A stretch of DNA of 64,000 nt, taken from positions 310,001 to 374,000 of the forward strand of contig NZ_VIWP01000003.1 of NCBI RefSeq assembly GCF_007829835.1, written 5' to 3'. Under the pieces are notes generated by a model that saw only the letters and a program-made list of their open reading frames with translations, did not search any database and was not told the origin of the DNA. This document shows, in pieces, positions 10,064-19,194 of this stretch; the stretch's first letter is position 1; each line of letters begins with the position of its first letter. The translations under genes were made by a program, and so were the position numbers. The stretch comes from Neorhizobium alkalisoli (GTDB lineage: Bacteria; Pseudomonadota; Alphaproteobacteria; Rhizobiales; Rhizobiaceae).

Positions 10064-11200
10064 ATGAAAATCGCAGCGGTCCGCACCCACCTTCTCGAAC
10101 ACAAGCTCGACGTCGCTTTCGAAAGCGCCTCGATGCGGTTCGACCGGCGTGCGCATATCCTGGTCGAGATCGAATGCGATGACGGCACGACGGGCTGGGG
10201 CGAATGCCTCGGTCCGGCCCGTCCGAATGCCGCCATCGTCGCGACCTATGCCAACTGGCTGATCGGCGCCGATCCGCTTGAGAACGAGAAGATCTGGGCA
10301 AGGCTCTACAATGCCCTGCGCGATCAGGGCCAGCGTGGTCTTGCGGTCACCGCCCTCTCCGGCATCGACATCGCGCTCTGGGACATCAAGGGCAAGCATT
10401 TTGGCGTGCCGGTCTCCACCCTGCTCGGCGGCCGTTTCCGTGAAAGCATCCGCGCCTATGCGACCGGCAGCTTCAAGCGCGACGGCGTCGACCGGGTCGA
10501 GGACAATGCGAGCGATGTCGCAAAATATCGTTCGGAGGGTTTTCACGCCACCAAGATCAAGATCGGCTTCGGCGTCGAGGAGGATCTGCGTGTCATCCGG
10601 GCCGTGCGCGAGGCGGCCGGATCCGACATGCGGCTGATGATCGACGCCAATCACGGTTATGACGTGATCGAGGCCGTAAAACTCGGCAATGCGGCTGCCG
10701 AATACGGCATAGACTGGTTCGAGGAACCGGTCGTGCCGGAACAGCTGGCCGCCTATCGCGAGGTCCGCGCCCGCCAGCCGATCCCGGTTGCCGGCGGCGA
10801 GACCTGGCACAGCCGCTGGGGCATGCGCGAGCCGATCGAGACCCGCTGCATCGATATCATCCAGCCCGATCTCGCTGGCGTCGGTGGCTTTACCGAAGCC
10901 AAGCGCGTCGCCGATCTGGCGGCCCTGCATGGCATCCGCGTCGTGCCGCATGTCTGGGGCACGGCCGTCCATATCGCCGCCGCCCTGCAATTCATGGCGG
11001 CGATGATCCCGAGCCCGGTTCGGGTCAACCCGATCGAGCCGATCCTCGAATTCGACCGCACCGACAACCCTTTCCGTCAGGCGGTGATCAAAACGCCGAT
11101 CGAACATATCGGCGGCGTGGTGCAGATCCCCAACGGTCCCGGTCTCGGCATCGAGATCAACCGCGATGCGCTTGCCGAATTCAAGATGGGAGAGGCTTGA
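10064..11200 (+). CDS. gci: D-galactarolactone cycloisomerase
   Basis: A 378-residue enolase-superfamily enzyme of the mandelate racemase group, the same length and very close in sequence to Agrobacterium Gci as I recall it. Metal ligands are D194 (IDANHGYD), E220 (WFEEP) and E246 (AGGETWH). General bases are K166 in KIKIGFG and H296 in VPHVWGT. The enzyme opens D-galactaro-1,4-lactone (and glucarolactone) by beta-elimination to 3-deoxy-2-keto-hexarate, the KdgD substrate. ATG lies 4 bases after kdgD, and the stop overlaps the gli start (ATGA). Cytoplasmic. Confidence 0.92.
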   Translation: MKIAAVRTHLLEHKLDVAFESASMRFDRRAHILVEIECDDGTTGWGECLGPARPNAAIVATYANWLIGADPLENEKIWARLYNALRDQGQRGLAVTALSGIDIALWDIKGKHFGVPVSTLLGGRFRESIRAYATGSFKRDGVDRVEDNASDVAKYRSEGFHATKIKIGFGVEEDLRVIRAVREAAGSDMRLMIDANHGYDVIEAVKLGNAAAEYGIDWFEEPVVPEQLAAYREVRARQPIPVAGGETWHSRWGMREPIETRCIDIIQPDLAGVGGFTEAKRVADLAALHGIRVVPHVWGTAVHIAAALQFMAAMIPSPVRVNPIEPILEFDRTDNPFRQAVIKTPIEHIGGVVQIPNGPGLGIEINRDALAEFKMGEA

Positions 11201-12081
11201 TGCTCGTCCGCCCGCTTTCCGGACCATCGCCCGAGACGAAACTTCCAAGAGGCTCGGTCGATACGCAGATGCACATGTATCTGCCGGGCTTCCCATCCAT
11301 ACCGGGCGGCCCCGGTCTGCCGGTGGGTGCCCTTCCCGATGCCGACCAGTATCGCCAGTTCATGGCCTGGCTCGGCATCGACCGGGTCATCATCACCCAG
11401 GGCAATGCCCATCAGCGCGACAATGAAAACCTGATCGCCTGCCTTGCCGAAATGGGCGATGTCTCCCGCGGCGTCTGCGTCGTCGACAAGACGACAAGCG
11501 AAGCAGAACTCGACCGCCTCTCGGCGGCCGGCATTATCGGCGCCCGCATCATGGACCTTCCCGGCGGCGCAGTCGGCCTCGAGGAGCTGGAGGCGATCGA
11601 TGCAAAAGCTGCTGCCCGTGGCTGGATGCTCGCCGTACAGTTCGACGGCAGCAATATTCTCGATCACGAAAGCCGTCTGGCTCGCCTGAAATCCCGTTGG
11701 GTTTTCGATCACCACGGCAAGTTCTTTGCAGGCGTCACGCCAGATAGCCCGCAGATCGATGCCGTGAAACGGCTGATCGACGGCGGCAAATGCTGGTTCA
11801 AGTTTGCGGGCGTCTATGAATCGTCAAAGACCGGCGGCACGGACTATGCCGATGTCGCCGCTTTCTCGAAGGTTCTGGCGGCCTATGCCCCCGAACGCAT
11901 CGTCTGGGGCAGCAACTGGCCGCACAACCTTGCCCGCGAACAATCTCAATATCCGGATGACGTCGCCCTGACCGACACCGTGCTTGGCTGGCTTGCCGGC
12001 GAAGACGCGTTGCATCAGGCGCTCGTGACCAATCCGCAAGAACTTTATGGCCTGTCCGTTTGGGAGGCTGAAGGAGCATAA
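11197..12081 (+). CDS. gli: D-galactarolactone isomerase, amidohydrolase family
   Basis: A 294-residue amidohydrolase_2 protein. The N-terminal motif reads VDTQMHMYLPG, where the first metal histidine typical of the superfamily is glutamine, as I recall for Agrobacterium Gli. FDHHGKFF and WGSNWPHN supply the other active-site signatures. Gli interconverts the 1,5-lactone released by uronate dehydrogenase and the 1,4-lactone used by Gci. Its start overlaps the gci stop by four bases (ATGA), and a TRAP transporter follows 54 bases later. Context makes the assignment strong; family members elsewhere include lactonases. Confidence 0.88.
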   Translation: MMLVRPLSGPSPETKLPRGSVDTQMHMYLPGFPSIPGGPGLPVGALPDADQYRQFMAWLGIDRVIITQGNAHQRDNENLIACLAEMGDVSRGVCVVDKTTSEAELDRLSAAGIIGARIMDLPGGAVGLEELEAIDAKAAARGWMLAVQFDGSNILDHESRLARLKSRWVFDHHGKFFAGVTPDSPQIDAVKRLIDGGKCWFKFAGVYESSKTGGTDYADVAAFSKVLAAYAPERIVWGSNWPHNLAREQSQYPDDVALTDTVLGWLAGEDALHQALVTNPQELYGLSVWEAEGA

Positions 12082-12135
12082 ATCGACCGACCGGGGCGTG
12101 GAGGCACCGGCGTTTCACCTGAGGAGGAGCAGAAG

Positions 12136-13110
12136 ATGAAATTTACCAAAGTCCTAGGCCTGGCATTGGCCCTGGCGCTGAGCGCCAGCGCATCCTACGC
12201 CCAGAGCGTTACCCTGCGTTCGGCCGATATCCATCCGGATGGCTACCCGACCGTCGAAGCGGTCAAGTACATGGGCGAGCTGCTGTCGCAGCGCACCAAT
12301 GGCCGCATCAAGGTGCAGGTCATGAACAACTCGGTTCTCGGCGGCGAGAAGGACACGATCGAGCAGACCCGTTTCGGCGTCATCGACATGAACCGCGTCA
12401 ACGCCGCACCGTTCAACAACCTCGTGCCGGAAACGGTCGTTCTCGGCCTGCCCTTCCTGTTCCGCTCGACTGACCACATGCACAAGGTCGTCGACGGCCC
12501 GATCGGCGACAAGATCCTCGCCGCCTTCGAGCCGCACGGACTTGTCGGCCTTGCCTATTACGATTCCGGCGCCCGCTCGTTCTACACGACGAAAAAGCCG
12601 ATCGAAAAACTGGCTGACCTGAAGGGCATGAAGATCCGCGTCCAGCAGTCCGACCTGTGGATTGCCATGATGCAGGCCTTTGGCGCCAACCCGACGCCGA
12701 TGCCGATGGGCGAAGTCTATTCCTCGCTGGAAACCGGCGTGGTCGATGGCGCTGAAAACAACTGGCCGTCCTATGAATCGGCCCGTCACTACGAAGTGGC
12801 CAAGAACTACACGCTGACCGAACATTCGCTGAACCCGGAAATCCTGGTCATGTCGAAGATCGCTTATGACAAGCTGACGCCGGACGACCAGAAGGCTGTC
12901 CGTCAGGCCGCCAAGGATTCCGTCGTCAAGATGCGCGAACTCTGGAGCGCCCGCGAAAAGGCATCGGAAGAAAAGGTCCGTGCCGGTGGCGTGAAGGTCA
13001 TCAAGGTCAACAAGGAGGAATTCTCCGCCGCGATGAAGCCGGTCTACGACAAGTTCGTCACCGACGCGAAGATGAAGGACCTGCTCACGCAGATCCAGGA
13101 CGTCAAGTAA
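12136..13110 (+). CDS. TRAP transporter solute-binding protein (DctP family)
   Basis: A 324-residue periplasmic binding protein with a Sec signal peptide (cleavage near SYA-QS, residue 22). The family hallmarks are the substrate-contacting arginine in MKIRVQQSDLWIAMMQAFGANPTPMPMGE and the EVYSSLETGVVDGAENNWPSY segment. It captures the ligand for the DctQM membrane pair encoded next. Position behind kdgD-gci-gli predicts a uronate or aldarate ligand (inference); DctP proteins with galacturonate or glucuronate ligands are established. GAGGAGGAG precedes the ATG closely, giving strong translation. Confidence 0.92.
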   Translation: MKFTKVLGLALALALSASASYAQSVTLRSADIHPDGYPTVEAVKYMGELLSQRTNGRIKVQVMNNSVLGGEKDTIEQTRFGVIDMNRVNAAPFNNLVPETVVLGLPFLFRSTDHMHKVVDGPIGDKILAAFEPHGLVGLAYYDSGARSFYTTKKPIEKLADLKGMKIRVQQSDLWIAMMQAFGANPTPMPMGEVYSSLETGVVDGAENNWPSYESARHYEVAKNYTLTEHSLNPEILVMSKIAYDKLTPDDQKAVRQAAKDSVVKMRELWSAREKASEEKVRAGGVKVIKVNKEEFSAAMKPVYDKFVTDAKMKDLLTQIQDVK

Positions 13111-13123
13111 CCGGGATACTTAG

Positions 13124-13148
13124 AGCCGGTCCCGCCCTGGGGCCGGCT
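13124..13148 (+). promoter_or_regulatory. intercistronic hairpin after the TRAP binding-protein gene
   Basis: AGCCGGTCCC and GGGGCCGGCT form a 10-bp stem (one G-T pair) around a 5-base loop, 13 bases after the dctP stop. It is followed by TTCTTTCG, not a strong T-run. Such hairpins commonly protect the binding-protein message or partly terminate, so the soluble subunit exceeds the membrane subunits. Confidence 0.6.
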
Positions 13149-13190
13149 TCTTTCGCATATCCGGCAGAAGCCGGCGAGGAGGACAGGGTC

Positions 13191-13712
13191 ATGAGGAAAT
13201 TCATGCTGGCCGTGAAACCCGTTCTGGGTGGGCTGAGCAAACTATCGCTTTATATCGCCGGGATCGGCATCATCACCATGACCGTCATCGTCGGATGGCA
13301 GGTTTTTGGGCGCTACGTCCTCAACGACTCGCCGAGCTGGTCGGAGCCGTTGTCGCTTTATCTCATGTCCTGGTTCATCATGCTGGGCGCCGCCGTCGGC
13401 GTGCGCGAAAGCGTGCATCTCGGCCTCGACATCGTCCGTTATGTCATGCCGCCGCATATCCAGAAGGCGATGGATCTCCTGAGCCTCGGCCTGATCGTGC
13501 TGTTCGGCATCGGCATGGCCTATTATTCGACATTGCTGGCGATCGGCACCTGGACCGCCACCATCCCGGTTCTCGGCTGGCCGGGCGGCGTCGATTTCAT
13601 CCCGATGATCGTCGGCGGTGTGATGATCGCCATCTTTTCTCTCGAACGTTTCATCGACGTCGCGATCGGCGAGGAAATCGCTGCAGACGTCCTGGTTCAG
13701 GAGGCCGCATAA
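13191..13712 (+). CDS. TRAP transporter small membrane subunit (DctQ family)
   Basis: A 173-residue protein with four hydrophobic segments (around residues 18-40, 55-75, 95-118 and 138-160), the expected DctQ topology. The conserved DSPSWSEPLSLYLMSWFIMLGAA segment lies in the second. It pairs with DctM to form the sodium-driven permease. Its stop overlaps the next start as TAATG. AGGAGGACAG lies upstream of the ATG. Confidence 0.9.
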   Translation: MRKFMLAVKPVLGGLSKLSLYIAGIGIITMTVIVGWQVFGRYVLNDSPSWSEPLSLYLMSWFIMLGAAVGVRESVHLGLDIVRYVMPPHIQKAMDLLSLGLIVLFGIGMAYYSTLLAIGTWTATIPVLGWPGGVDFIPMIVGGVMIAIFSLERFIDVAIGEEIAADVLVQEAA

Positions 13713-14992
13713 TGGCCTATACGATCCTTTTTGGTTCCTTCACCTTCCTGATGATCATCGGCATGCCGATCGCATTCTGCCTCGGCATCGCCTCCTTTGC
13801 GACGATCCTTTACATGGGTCTGCCGCCGATCGTCATTTTCCAGCAGATGAATTCCGGCATGAACGTGTTTGCCATGATGGCGATCCCGTTCTTCATCTTC
13901 GCCGGTGACCTGATGGTGCGCGGCGGCATCGCGACGCGGCTGATCCGCTTTGCAGCCGGTCTCGTCGGCCATATGCGCGGCGGCCTCGGCCAGGTCAATG
14001 TCGTGGCGTCCACCCTGTTCGGCGGCATTTCCGGCTCGGCCGTGGCGGATGCATCCGCTGTCGGCGGCCTGATGATCCCGCAAATGGCGGCCCGAGGTTA
14101 TGACAAGGATTACGCGGTCAACGTCACCGCTAATGCCGCCATCATCGCCCTGATGATCCCGCCGTCGCACAACATGATCCTCTATTCGATCGCAGCCGGC
14201 GGCAATGTCTCGGTGGCCGATCTTTTCACCGCCGGCGTCATTCCCGGCCTGCTTCTGGCAGGTGCGCTGATGTTCACGGCCTGGTGGGTTGCGGTAAAGC
14301 GCGGTTATCCGGCCGATCCCTTTCCGGGTTTTGCTCGCGTCGGTTATTACCTGCTGGCCTCGCTGCCGGGCATTCTCCTGATCGGCATCATCTTCGGCGG
14401 TGTCCGTTCCGGCGTCTTCACGGCAACGGAAAGCTCGTGCATCGCTGTCCTATACGCGCTGCTTGTCGCCATGCTCGTTTATCGCGAGCTCGACTGGTCT
14501 GGCTTTGTCGAGGCTGTCATGGGCGCTGTCCGGACAACCGCCATGGTTCTGCTCGTCATCGGCACGGCGGCTTCCTTCGGCTGGCTCATGGCCTTCCTGC
14601 AGGTGCAGACCCTGATCATCGCCGCAATCGGCGCGATCTCGGACAATCCGATCATCGTGCTCCTGATGATCAACATCATCCTGCTCGTCCTCGGCACCTT
14701 CATGGACATGGCACCGATGGTGATCATTTCCACGCCGATCCTGCTGCCGGTGGTCAAGGCCTTCGGTGTCGATCCGGTCCATTTCGGCGTCATCATGATC
14801 CTCAATGCCGGTATCGGCCTCAACACGCCGCCGGTCGGCACCGTGCTCTTTGTCAGCTGCGCGGTCGGTGGCATCAGTATCCGCGAGGCGATGCGGACGA
14901 TCTGGCCCTTCTTCGGCGCCAGCCTCGCGGTCCTGCTGCTGGTCACCTACATCCCGAGCCTGTCGCTCTGGCTGCCTGGCCTGTTTAGATAA
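13712..14992 (+). CDS. TRAP transporter large permease (DctM family)
   Basis: A 426-residue, very hydrophobic protein with about 12 membrane segments, the standard DctM size. Signature stretches include LGIASFATILYMGLP near the N-terminus, LFGGISGSAVADASAVG around residue 105, MIPPSHNMILY near 150, and NAGIGLNTPPVGTVLFV near 365. Translation starts at the ATG overlapping the dctQ stop. This subunit carries the substrate across the inner membrane with Na+. Last gene of the operon; a strong terminator follows. Confidence 0.92.
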   Translation: MAYTILFGSFTFLMIIGMPIAFCLGIASFATILYMGLPPIVIFQQMNSGMNVFAMMAIPFFIFAGDLMVRGGIATRLIRFAAGLVGHMRGGLGQVNVVASTLFGGISGSAVADASAVGGLMIPQMAARGYDKDYAVNVTANAAIIALMIPPSHNMILYSIAAGGNVSVADLFTAGVIPGLLLAGALMFTAWWVAVKRGYPADPFPGFARVGYYLLASLPGILLIGIIFGGVRSGVFTATESSCIAVLYALLVAMLVYRELDWSGFVEAVMGAVRTTAMVLLVIGTAASFGWLMAFLQVQTLIIAAIGAISDNPIIVLLMINIILLVLGTFMDMAPMVIISTPILLPVVKAFGVDPVHFGVIMILNAGIGLNTPPVGTVLFVSCAVGGISIREAMRTIWPFFGASLAVLLLVTYIPSLSLWLPGLFR

Positions 14993-15016
14993 CGTCCAGT
15001 CCCCTCTGGCAACTTG

Positions 15017-15048
15017 AGGTCCCGTCTTCGTACGGGACCTTTCTTTTT
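15017..15048 (+). terminator. intrinsic terminator of the kdgD-TRAP operon
   Basis: AGGTCCCGT and ACGGGACCT form a perfect 9-bp stem with a CTTCGT loop, followed directly by TTCTTTTT. It lies 25 bases after the dctM stop. Confidence 0.9.
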
Positions 15049-15084
15049 GCGCGCGAAAGGATCTAAGGTCGGGCTTTCAGATGC

Positions 15085-16338
15085 ATGAAAATGGATATTG
15101 CCATGACCGATACCGTGACCGATCGTTTTCTCCGTTATGTCGTCATCGACACCCAGTCCGACGCGAAATCGAAAAGCCAGCCTTCCACCGCAAAACAGCT
15201 CGATCTTGGCAAGCTGCTGGTCGAAGAACTGCTCGCGATCGGCCTCACCGACGCGCATCTCGACGAACATGGTTATGTCTATGCGACGGTGCCCTCAAAT
15301 ACCGGCAAGAACAATGTCCCGGTCATCTGCTTCTGCGCCCATATGGACACCGCCCCGGATTTTTCCGGCACCAATGTCAAACCGCAGGTGATCCGCAGCT
15401 ATCAGGGTGGCGATATCAGGCTTCCGGGCCATGCCGAGCGTGTGATCCGCGAGAACGAGCATCCGGAGCTAAAGAACCAGATCGGCCATGACGTCATCAC
15501 CTCCGACGGCACGACGCTGCTCGGCGCCGACGACAAGGCGGGCCTGGCCGAAATCGTCACGGCCGCAAAATTCCTGATCGACAATCCGGATATCAAGCAC
15601 GGCGCGATCCGCATCCTGTTCACGCCGGACGAGGAAATCGCCCGCGGCGTCGAAAAAGTCGATCTGCAGAAGCTGGGCGCCGATTTCGGCTACACGCTGG
15701 ATGGCGAGACGGTCGGCACGATCGAGGACGAGACCTTTTCGGCTGACGGTGCCGAGATCGCCATTACCGGCGTCGCGATCCATCCCGGCTTTGCCTATGG
15801 CAAGATGGAGAACGCCATCCGCATCGCCGGCGAAATCCTCGCCCGCCTGCCGAAGGAGCTGACCCCGGAGGCAACCAAGGGCAAGGACGGCTTCATTCAC
15901 CCGACGGAAGTTTCGGGCGCCATGGAAGCGGCCAAGATCAGCCTGATCATCCGCGACTTCACCGAGCAGGGCCTGAAAGACAAGGAAAAGCTGCTGGAAA
16001 AGATTATCAGTGAGGTGATGACCGCCTATCCCGGCTCCCGTTACACGCTGAAAATCACCGAACAGTATCGAAACATGAAGCAGGTTCTCGACAAGAACCC
16101 GGAGATTGTCGAAAACGCGCTCGAAGCGGTCCGCCGCGCCGGCCTAAATCCCGTCCGCGGCAGCATCCGTGGTGGCACCGATGGATCTCGCCTCTCTTTC
16201 ATGGGCCTGCCCTGCCCCAACATCTTTGCTGGCGGCCATGCTTTCCACTCGCCTTTGGAATGGGTCAGCAGCCAGGACATGGAAAAGGCGGTCACGACGA
16301 TCGTCGAACTGGCAAAACTCTGGGAAGAGCGCGCCTGA
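15085..16338 (+). CDS. pepT: peptidase T (tripeptide aminopeptidase)
   Basis: A 417-residue M20B metallopeptidase. Di-zinc ligands appear as AHMDT, LGADDKAG and the TPDEEIARG glutamates. The PepT-specific segments TLDGETVGTIEDETFSADG and VRGSIRGGTDGSRLSFMGLP are present. It releases the N-terminal residue from tripeptides in the cytoplasm. Three in-frame ATGs lie within 18 bases (15085, 15091, 15103); none has a strong ribosome site, and MTDTVTDRFLRYV from 15103 matches the usual family start best. Single gene with its own promoter. Confidence 0.92.
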   Translation: MKMDIAMTDTVTDRFLRYVVIDTQSDAKSKSQPSTAKQLDLGKLLVEELLAIGLTDAHLDEHGYVYATVPSNTGKNNVPVICFCAHMDTAPDFSGTNVKPQVIRSYQGGDIRLPGHAERVIRENEHPELKNQIGHDVITSDGTTLLGADDKAGLAEIVTAAKFLIDNPDIKHGAIRILFTPDEEIARGVEKVDLQKLGADFGYTLDGETVGTIEDETFSADGAEIAITGVAIHPGFAYGKMENAIRIAGEILARLPKELTPEATKGKDGFIHPTEVSGAMEAAKISLIIRDFTEQGLKDKEKLLEKIISEVMTAYPGSRYTLKITEQYRNMKQVLDKNPEIVENALEAVRRAGLNPVRGSIRGGTDGSRLSFMGLPCPNIFAGGHAFHSPLEWVSSQDMEKAVTTIVELAKLWEERA

Positions 16339-16451
16339 GGCACCATCAGGCGCCCGTACGAAACCGTACAGAACAGAAAAACCGGCTAACGATTGGAACG
16401 GATCGCGGCGCCGCGCGTAAGGGATAGACACACTTCGCATCCGAGTTCCGC

Positions 16452-16682
16452 ATGCCAAGATTCTATCTGCATATCCGCGACGGCAATGATTTTATCGAGG
16501 ATCTGGAAGGCAGCGACCTTCCGGATATCCGCGCCGCGCGCGAAGAAGCCGAAGCGGCGATCCTTGAAATGCTCGCCGACAGGATTTTGGGTCGCCCCTT
16601 TCCGGCGCGGCCGATCATCGAGGTCTATGATCTCGGAGGAAAGAAGGTCGCCGAACTGCGCCCTCCAGCACGTCTGCCCTGA
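16452..16682 (+). CDS. small DUF6894-type protein
   Basis: A 76-residue soluble protein. MPRFYLHIRDGNDFIEDLEG followed by LPDIRAAREEAEAAILEMLAD and a C-terminal IIEVYDLGGKKVAEL strand fits the DUF6894 family, small proteins abundant and often multicopy in Rhizobiales. No function is established. Isolated gene between pepT and a convergent regulator gene; no clear ribosome site is seen upstream of the ATG. Confidence 0.75.
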   Translation: MPRFYLHIRDGNDFIEDLEGSDLPDIRAAREEAEAAILEMLADRILGRPFPARPIIEVYDLGGKKVAELRPPARLP

Positions 16683-16711
16683 TCCCTGACTTGCCACAGG
16701 GCGGCAGCTGC

Positions 16712-17428
16712 CTACCGCAGCGGCCCGACCAACCGCTCATATTCCTTCTCGCATTCGCCATAGACATCCTCGGCGAATTTCTCGAGAGCAGCCCTGTCCC
16801 GCACGATGATCACGCCGCGTTCGGAATAGATCAGCTTGCGCCCCTCCAGCACATGCAGAGCGGTTGTGACGCTCGGACGGCGAACGGCCAGCATGATCGA
16901 GAGGAATTCGTGGGTCAGGCTGATCTCGTCGCCATCGGTGCGATCGTGGCACATCAGGATCCAGCGCGCCAATCGCTCATCGATATGGTGGACGGCATTG
17001 GAAAGCGACGTATAGGCGCCCTGCACCGTCACCGCCTGGGTATAACGGGCAAGCAGGTTGTGAAGCGAGCGATCCGCCTCGAAGGCGGCCCTCAGGCGCT
17101 CTGCCGGCAGGCGATAGCCCGCCCCTTCCACCTGCATGAAGATCGAATAGGGATCGCGCTCGGCATCCAGCACCAGCGCCGTCGGCGTCATGCCGTCACG
17201 GCCAAACAGGCCGATCTCGGCATGCTGGCCGCCCGGCGAGCGTGCGACGATCGAGGCGAGACCGAATTCCGGGAAATAGGCGTAAGGCGCCGGCTCGTCC
17301 GGCTTCGACAATTCCATGCCCCGCGGCAGCTCGACATAGTCCAGATCAAGCGCCAGAGCATCGAAACATTCACCGGACATGAGCCGGAGAAGATTGTTGC
17401 GAACCCCGACCTGCTTGATTTCAACCAT
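16712..17428 (-). CDS. Crp/Fnr family regulator (paralogue 1)
   Basis: A 238-residue protein with an N-terminal cyclic-nucleotide-binding-type beta roll (about residues 15-130) and a C-terminal Crp helix-turn-helix (SLTHEFLSIMLAVRRPSVTTAL near 175). There is no cysteine cluster for an FeS centre, so it is not a classic Fnr. The start is ATG 17428, with AAGGG eight bases upstream. It is clearly paralogous to the gene at 17989-18729, sharing the HEFLSIML[AS]VRRPSVTTALH[VE]LEG recognition region. It is divergent from a stand-alone receiver gene. Ligand and targets unknown. Confidence 0.87.
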   Translation of the reverse strand: MVEIKQVGVRNNLLRLMSGECFDALALDLDYVELPRGMELSKPDEPAPYAYFPEFGLASIVARSPGGQHAEIGLFGRDGMTPTALVLDAERDPYSIFMQVEGAGYRLPAERLRAAFEADRSLHNLLARYTQAVTVQGAYTSLSNAVHHIDERLARWILMCHDRTDGDEISLTHEFLSIMLAVRRPSVTTALHVLEGRKLIYSERGVIIVRDRAALEKFAEDVYGECEKEYERLVGPLR

Positions 17429-17631
17429 TACATACCCTTGAAGGCAAAGCGTGCCGCCCGGCCCCACTGAAACGGCCTCTGCCTGAACCGAATAATTCCA
17501 TCTATGACCATAAAATTTCAGAGACAAGCCGCGCGGACATATCGGTACGGTATCAGACAAACGCGTACAAGGCAGGGGAAAACCGGCTAGAAAGCCTGGA
17601 TCGCATCCTCTGTTCGAATCTGAAGGTCATT

Positions 17632-17994
17632 TTGTCCGATCACCTCATCCTCCTGCTGGAAGATCAGCCACTTATCTCGCTGGATCTGGAAGACGCGCTT
17701 GCCGCCGCCGGCTTTACCGACGTCGTCAACATGCGCTCCAGAAGCGATGCAATGGCCTGGCTGGGTGAACATTCCCCGGACATGGTCGTGCTTGACCTGC
17801 ATCTCGCCGACGGCGATTGCCATGAAGTTCTCGAAGCCCTGAATGCATGCGGCATTCCTTCGGTCATCTATTCCGGCACCGATATGCCGGAAGGCTGGAA
17901 GGACGGGCCGTTTGCCGCATCGGACTGGATCGAGAAACCCGCCGATCCCGTTCGCATCGCGGAAATCGTGGCGCAAAAACTCGGCCGGTCATAG
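17632..17994 (+). CDS. single-domain response regulator (receiver only)
   Basis: A 120-residue CheY-like receiver without output domain. The acidic pocket is ED in LLLEDQPL, the phospho-acceptor aspartate is in MVVLDLHLADG (near residue 48), the switch threonine/serine in VIYSGTD and the conserved lysine in IEKPADP. No in-frame ATG is available upstream, so a TTG at 17632 preceded by AAGG is the likely start. The stop overlaps the convergent Crp/Fnr gene by six bases. Lying between two Crp/Fnr paralogues, it may modulate a phosphorelay; its kinase is not in the window. Confidence 0.8.
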   Translation: MSDHLILLLEDQPLISLDLEDALAAAGFTDVVNMRSRSDAMAWLGEHSPDMVVLDLHLADGDCHEVLEALNACGIPSVIYSGTDMPEGWKDGPFAASDWIEKPADPVRIAEIVAQKLGRS

Positions 17995-18729
17995 GCCGAC
18001 GGCCCGCGCCGATACGCTTCCCCTGACCAGCGGGCCGAGAAGACGCAGATATTCCTTCTCGCTACCGCCATAGGCATCGCCTGCAAAACCTTCCAGCGCC
18101 TGACGATTGCGCACGATCACCGTGCCGCGATGGGAATAGATGAAACGCATGCCCTCCAGCTCGTGCAGCGCCGTCGTCACACTCGGCCGGCGCACGGACA
18201 GCATGATCGAGAGAAACTCGTGCGTCAGCTTGATCTCGTCGCCATCCGCCCGGTCGTGGCACATCAGGATCCAGCGTGCGAGCCGCTGGTCGATCGTGTG
18301 ATTGGCATTGGCCAGCGCCGTGAACGAGATCTGCGTCGAGACGACATGCGCCCAGCGGAAGAACAGGCGGCGCATCGTGTCGCTGCCCTGCACGATCTCG
18401 TAGAGCTTTGGCCGGCTGATCCGCACGCCCTGCCCGGCAACCTGCATGATCACCCGATTGGGATTGCGGTCCGACCCGAGAAGCGCCGATGCCGGCGACA
18501 TGCCCTCGAAACCGAACAGGCAGGTTTCCGACTGCGTGCCCTTGCGCGACACGAGAATGGTCGAGCCGATGCCGGAGGTCGGAAAATAGCAGTATTCGTC
18601 GATGTCGTCCGGACCGGAAAGCTGCATTGCCTGCGGCAAATCGAGAAATTCAAGATGCGGTTCGATCCGCAGATAATCGGAGGCGGCAAGGAGCCTTAAG
18701 AGCCGGTTGGCCGGAACCGCACTCGCCAT
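17989..18729 (-). CDS. Crp/Fnr family regulator (paralogue 2)
   Basis: A 246-residue protein with the same layout as the neighbour at 16712: a beta-roll sensor and a Crp-type HTH (KLTHEFLSIMLSVRRPSVTTAL). The C-terminus is extended by about 12 residues (RGSVSARAVGL). I chose ATG 18729, where MASAVPANRLLRLL aligns with the N-terminus of the paralogue and AGG lies six bases upstream; in-frame starts at 18750 and 18804 are possible. Tail-to-tail with the receiver gene, overlapping six bases. The sensor regions differ more than the HTHs, suggesting shared or overlapping DNA targets but different signals (inference). Confidence 0.85.
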   Translation of the reverse strand: MASAVPANRLLRLLAASDYLRIEPHLEFLDLPQAMQLSGPDDIDEYCYFPTSGIGSTILVSRKGTQSETCLFGFEGMSPASALLGSDRNPNRVIMQVAGQGVRISRPKLYEIVQGSDTMRRLFFRWAHVVSTQISFTALANANHTIDQRLARWILMCHDRADGDEIKLTHEFLSIMLSVRRPSVTTALHELEGMRFIYSHRGTVIVRNRQALEGFAGDAYGGSEKEYLRLLGPLVRGSVSARAVGL

Positions 18730-19194
18730 ATCTGCCTGGGCATATGTCATTCCGCTCAGCCTGTCTTGCCTCTTGAAAGCAAAGCTATAACAGGCTTGGG
18801 GCATGGTCCAGTTCCAGCGGGTTGAAACGATGGCGAAACCTCACCGGGCCGCCCTTGAAACCGCCTGTGGCATAATTACATCTGTGGTGCGGTCGCCTTT
18901 CGGGACCGGCAAAACTGGATCATTCCAGCAGCGTTATTCTGACCATGTTGCTCGACGAGGATATGGATATGATGGCGGCAACGAACGTCTCCAATTGCCT
19001 TTCGCCCTCTCTCGGGAGTGCGGGATCATGTCGTTTCGAAAAACATGTCACCGGTCTCCGGCCAGCTTTGACTGGCGGCAGCGCAAGCTGCATAGGAAGA
19101 TCGCATGGAAACGCAGTGCCGTAGCCGAAGTCGAGACAAGTCTCCGGATGGAGACGTGACCGACATCGGCAGATGGAAAGCGTTGGAGCAGGAA
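18730..19194. other. 465-base gap without a recognisable gene
   Basis: Divergent region between the second Crp/Fnr gene and the J-domain gene. Possible longer 5' starts for either gene run into it, but their translations do not resemble the families. I see no RNA gene, repeat or strong terminator. It presumably holds both promoters. Confidence 0.4.

Noticed and set aside
18803..19159. 118-codon frame in the gap before the J-domain gene
   Set aside because: No family features, no ribosome site and biased composition; overlaps the probable promoters.
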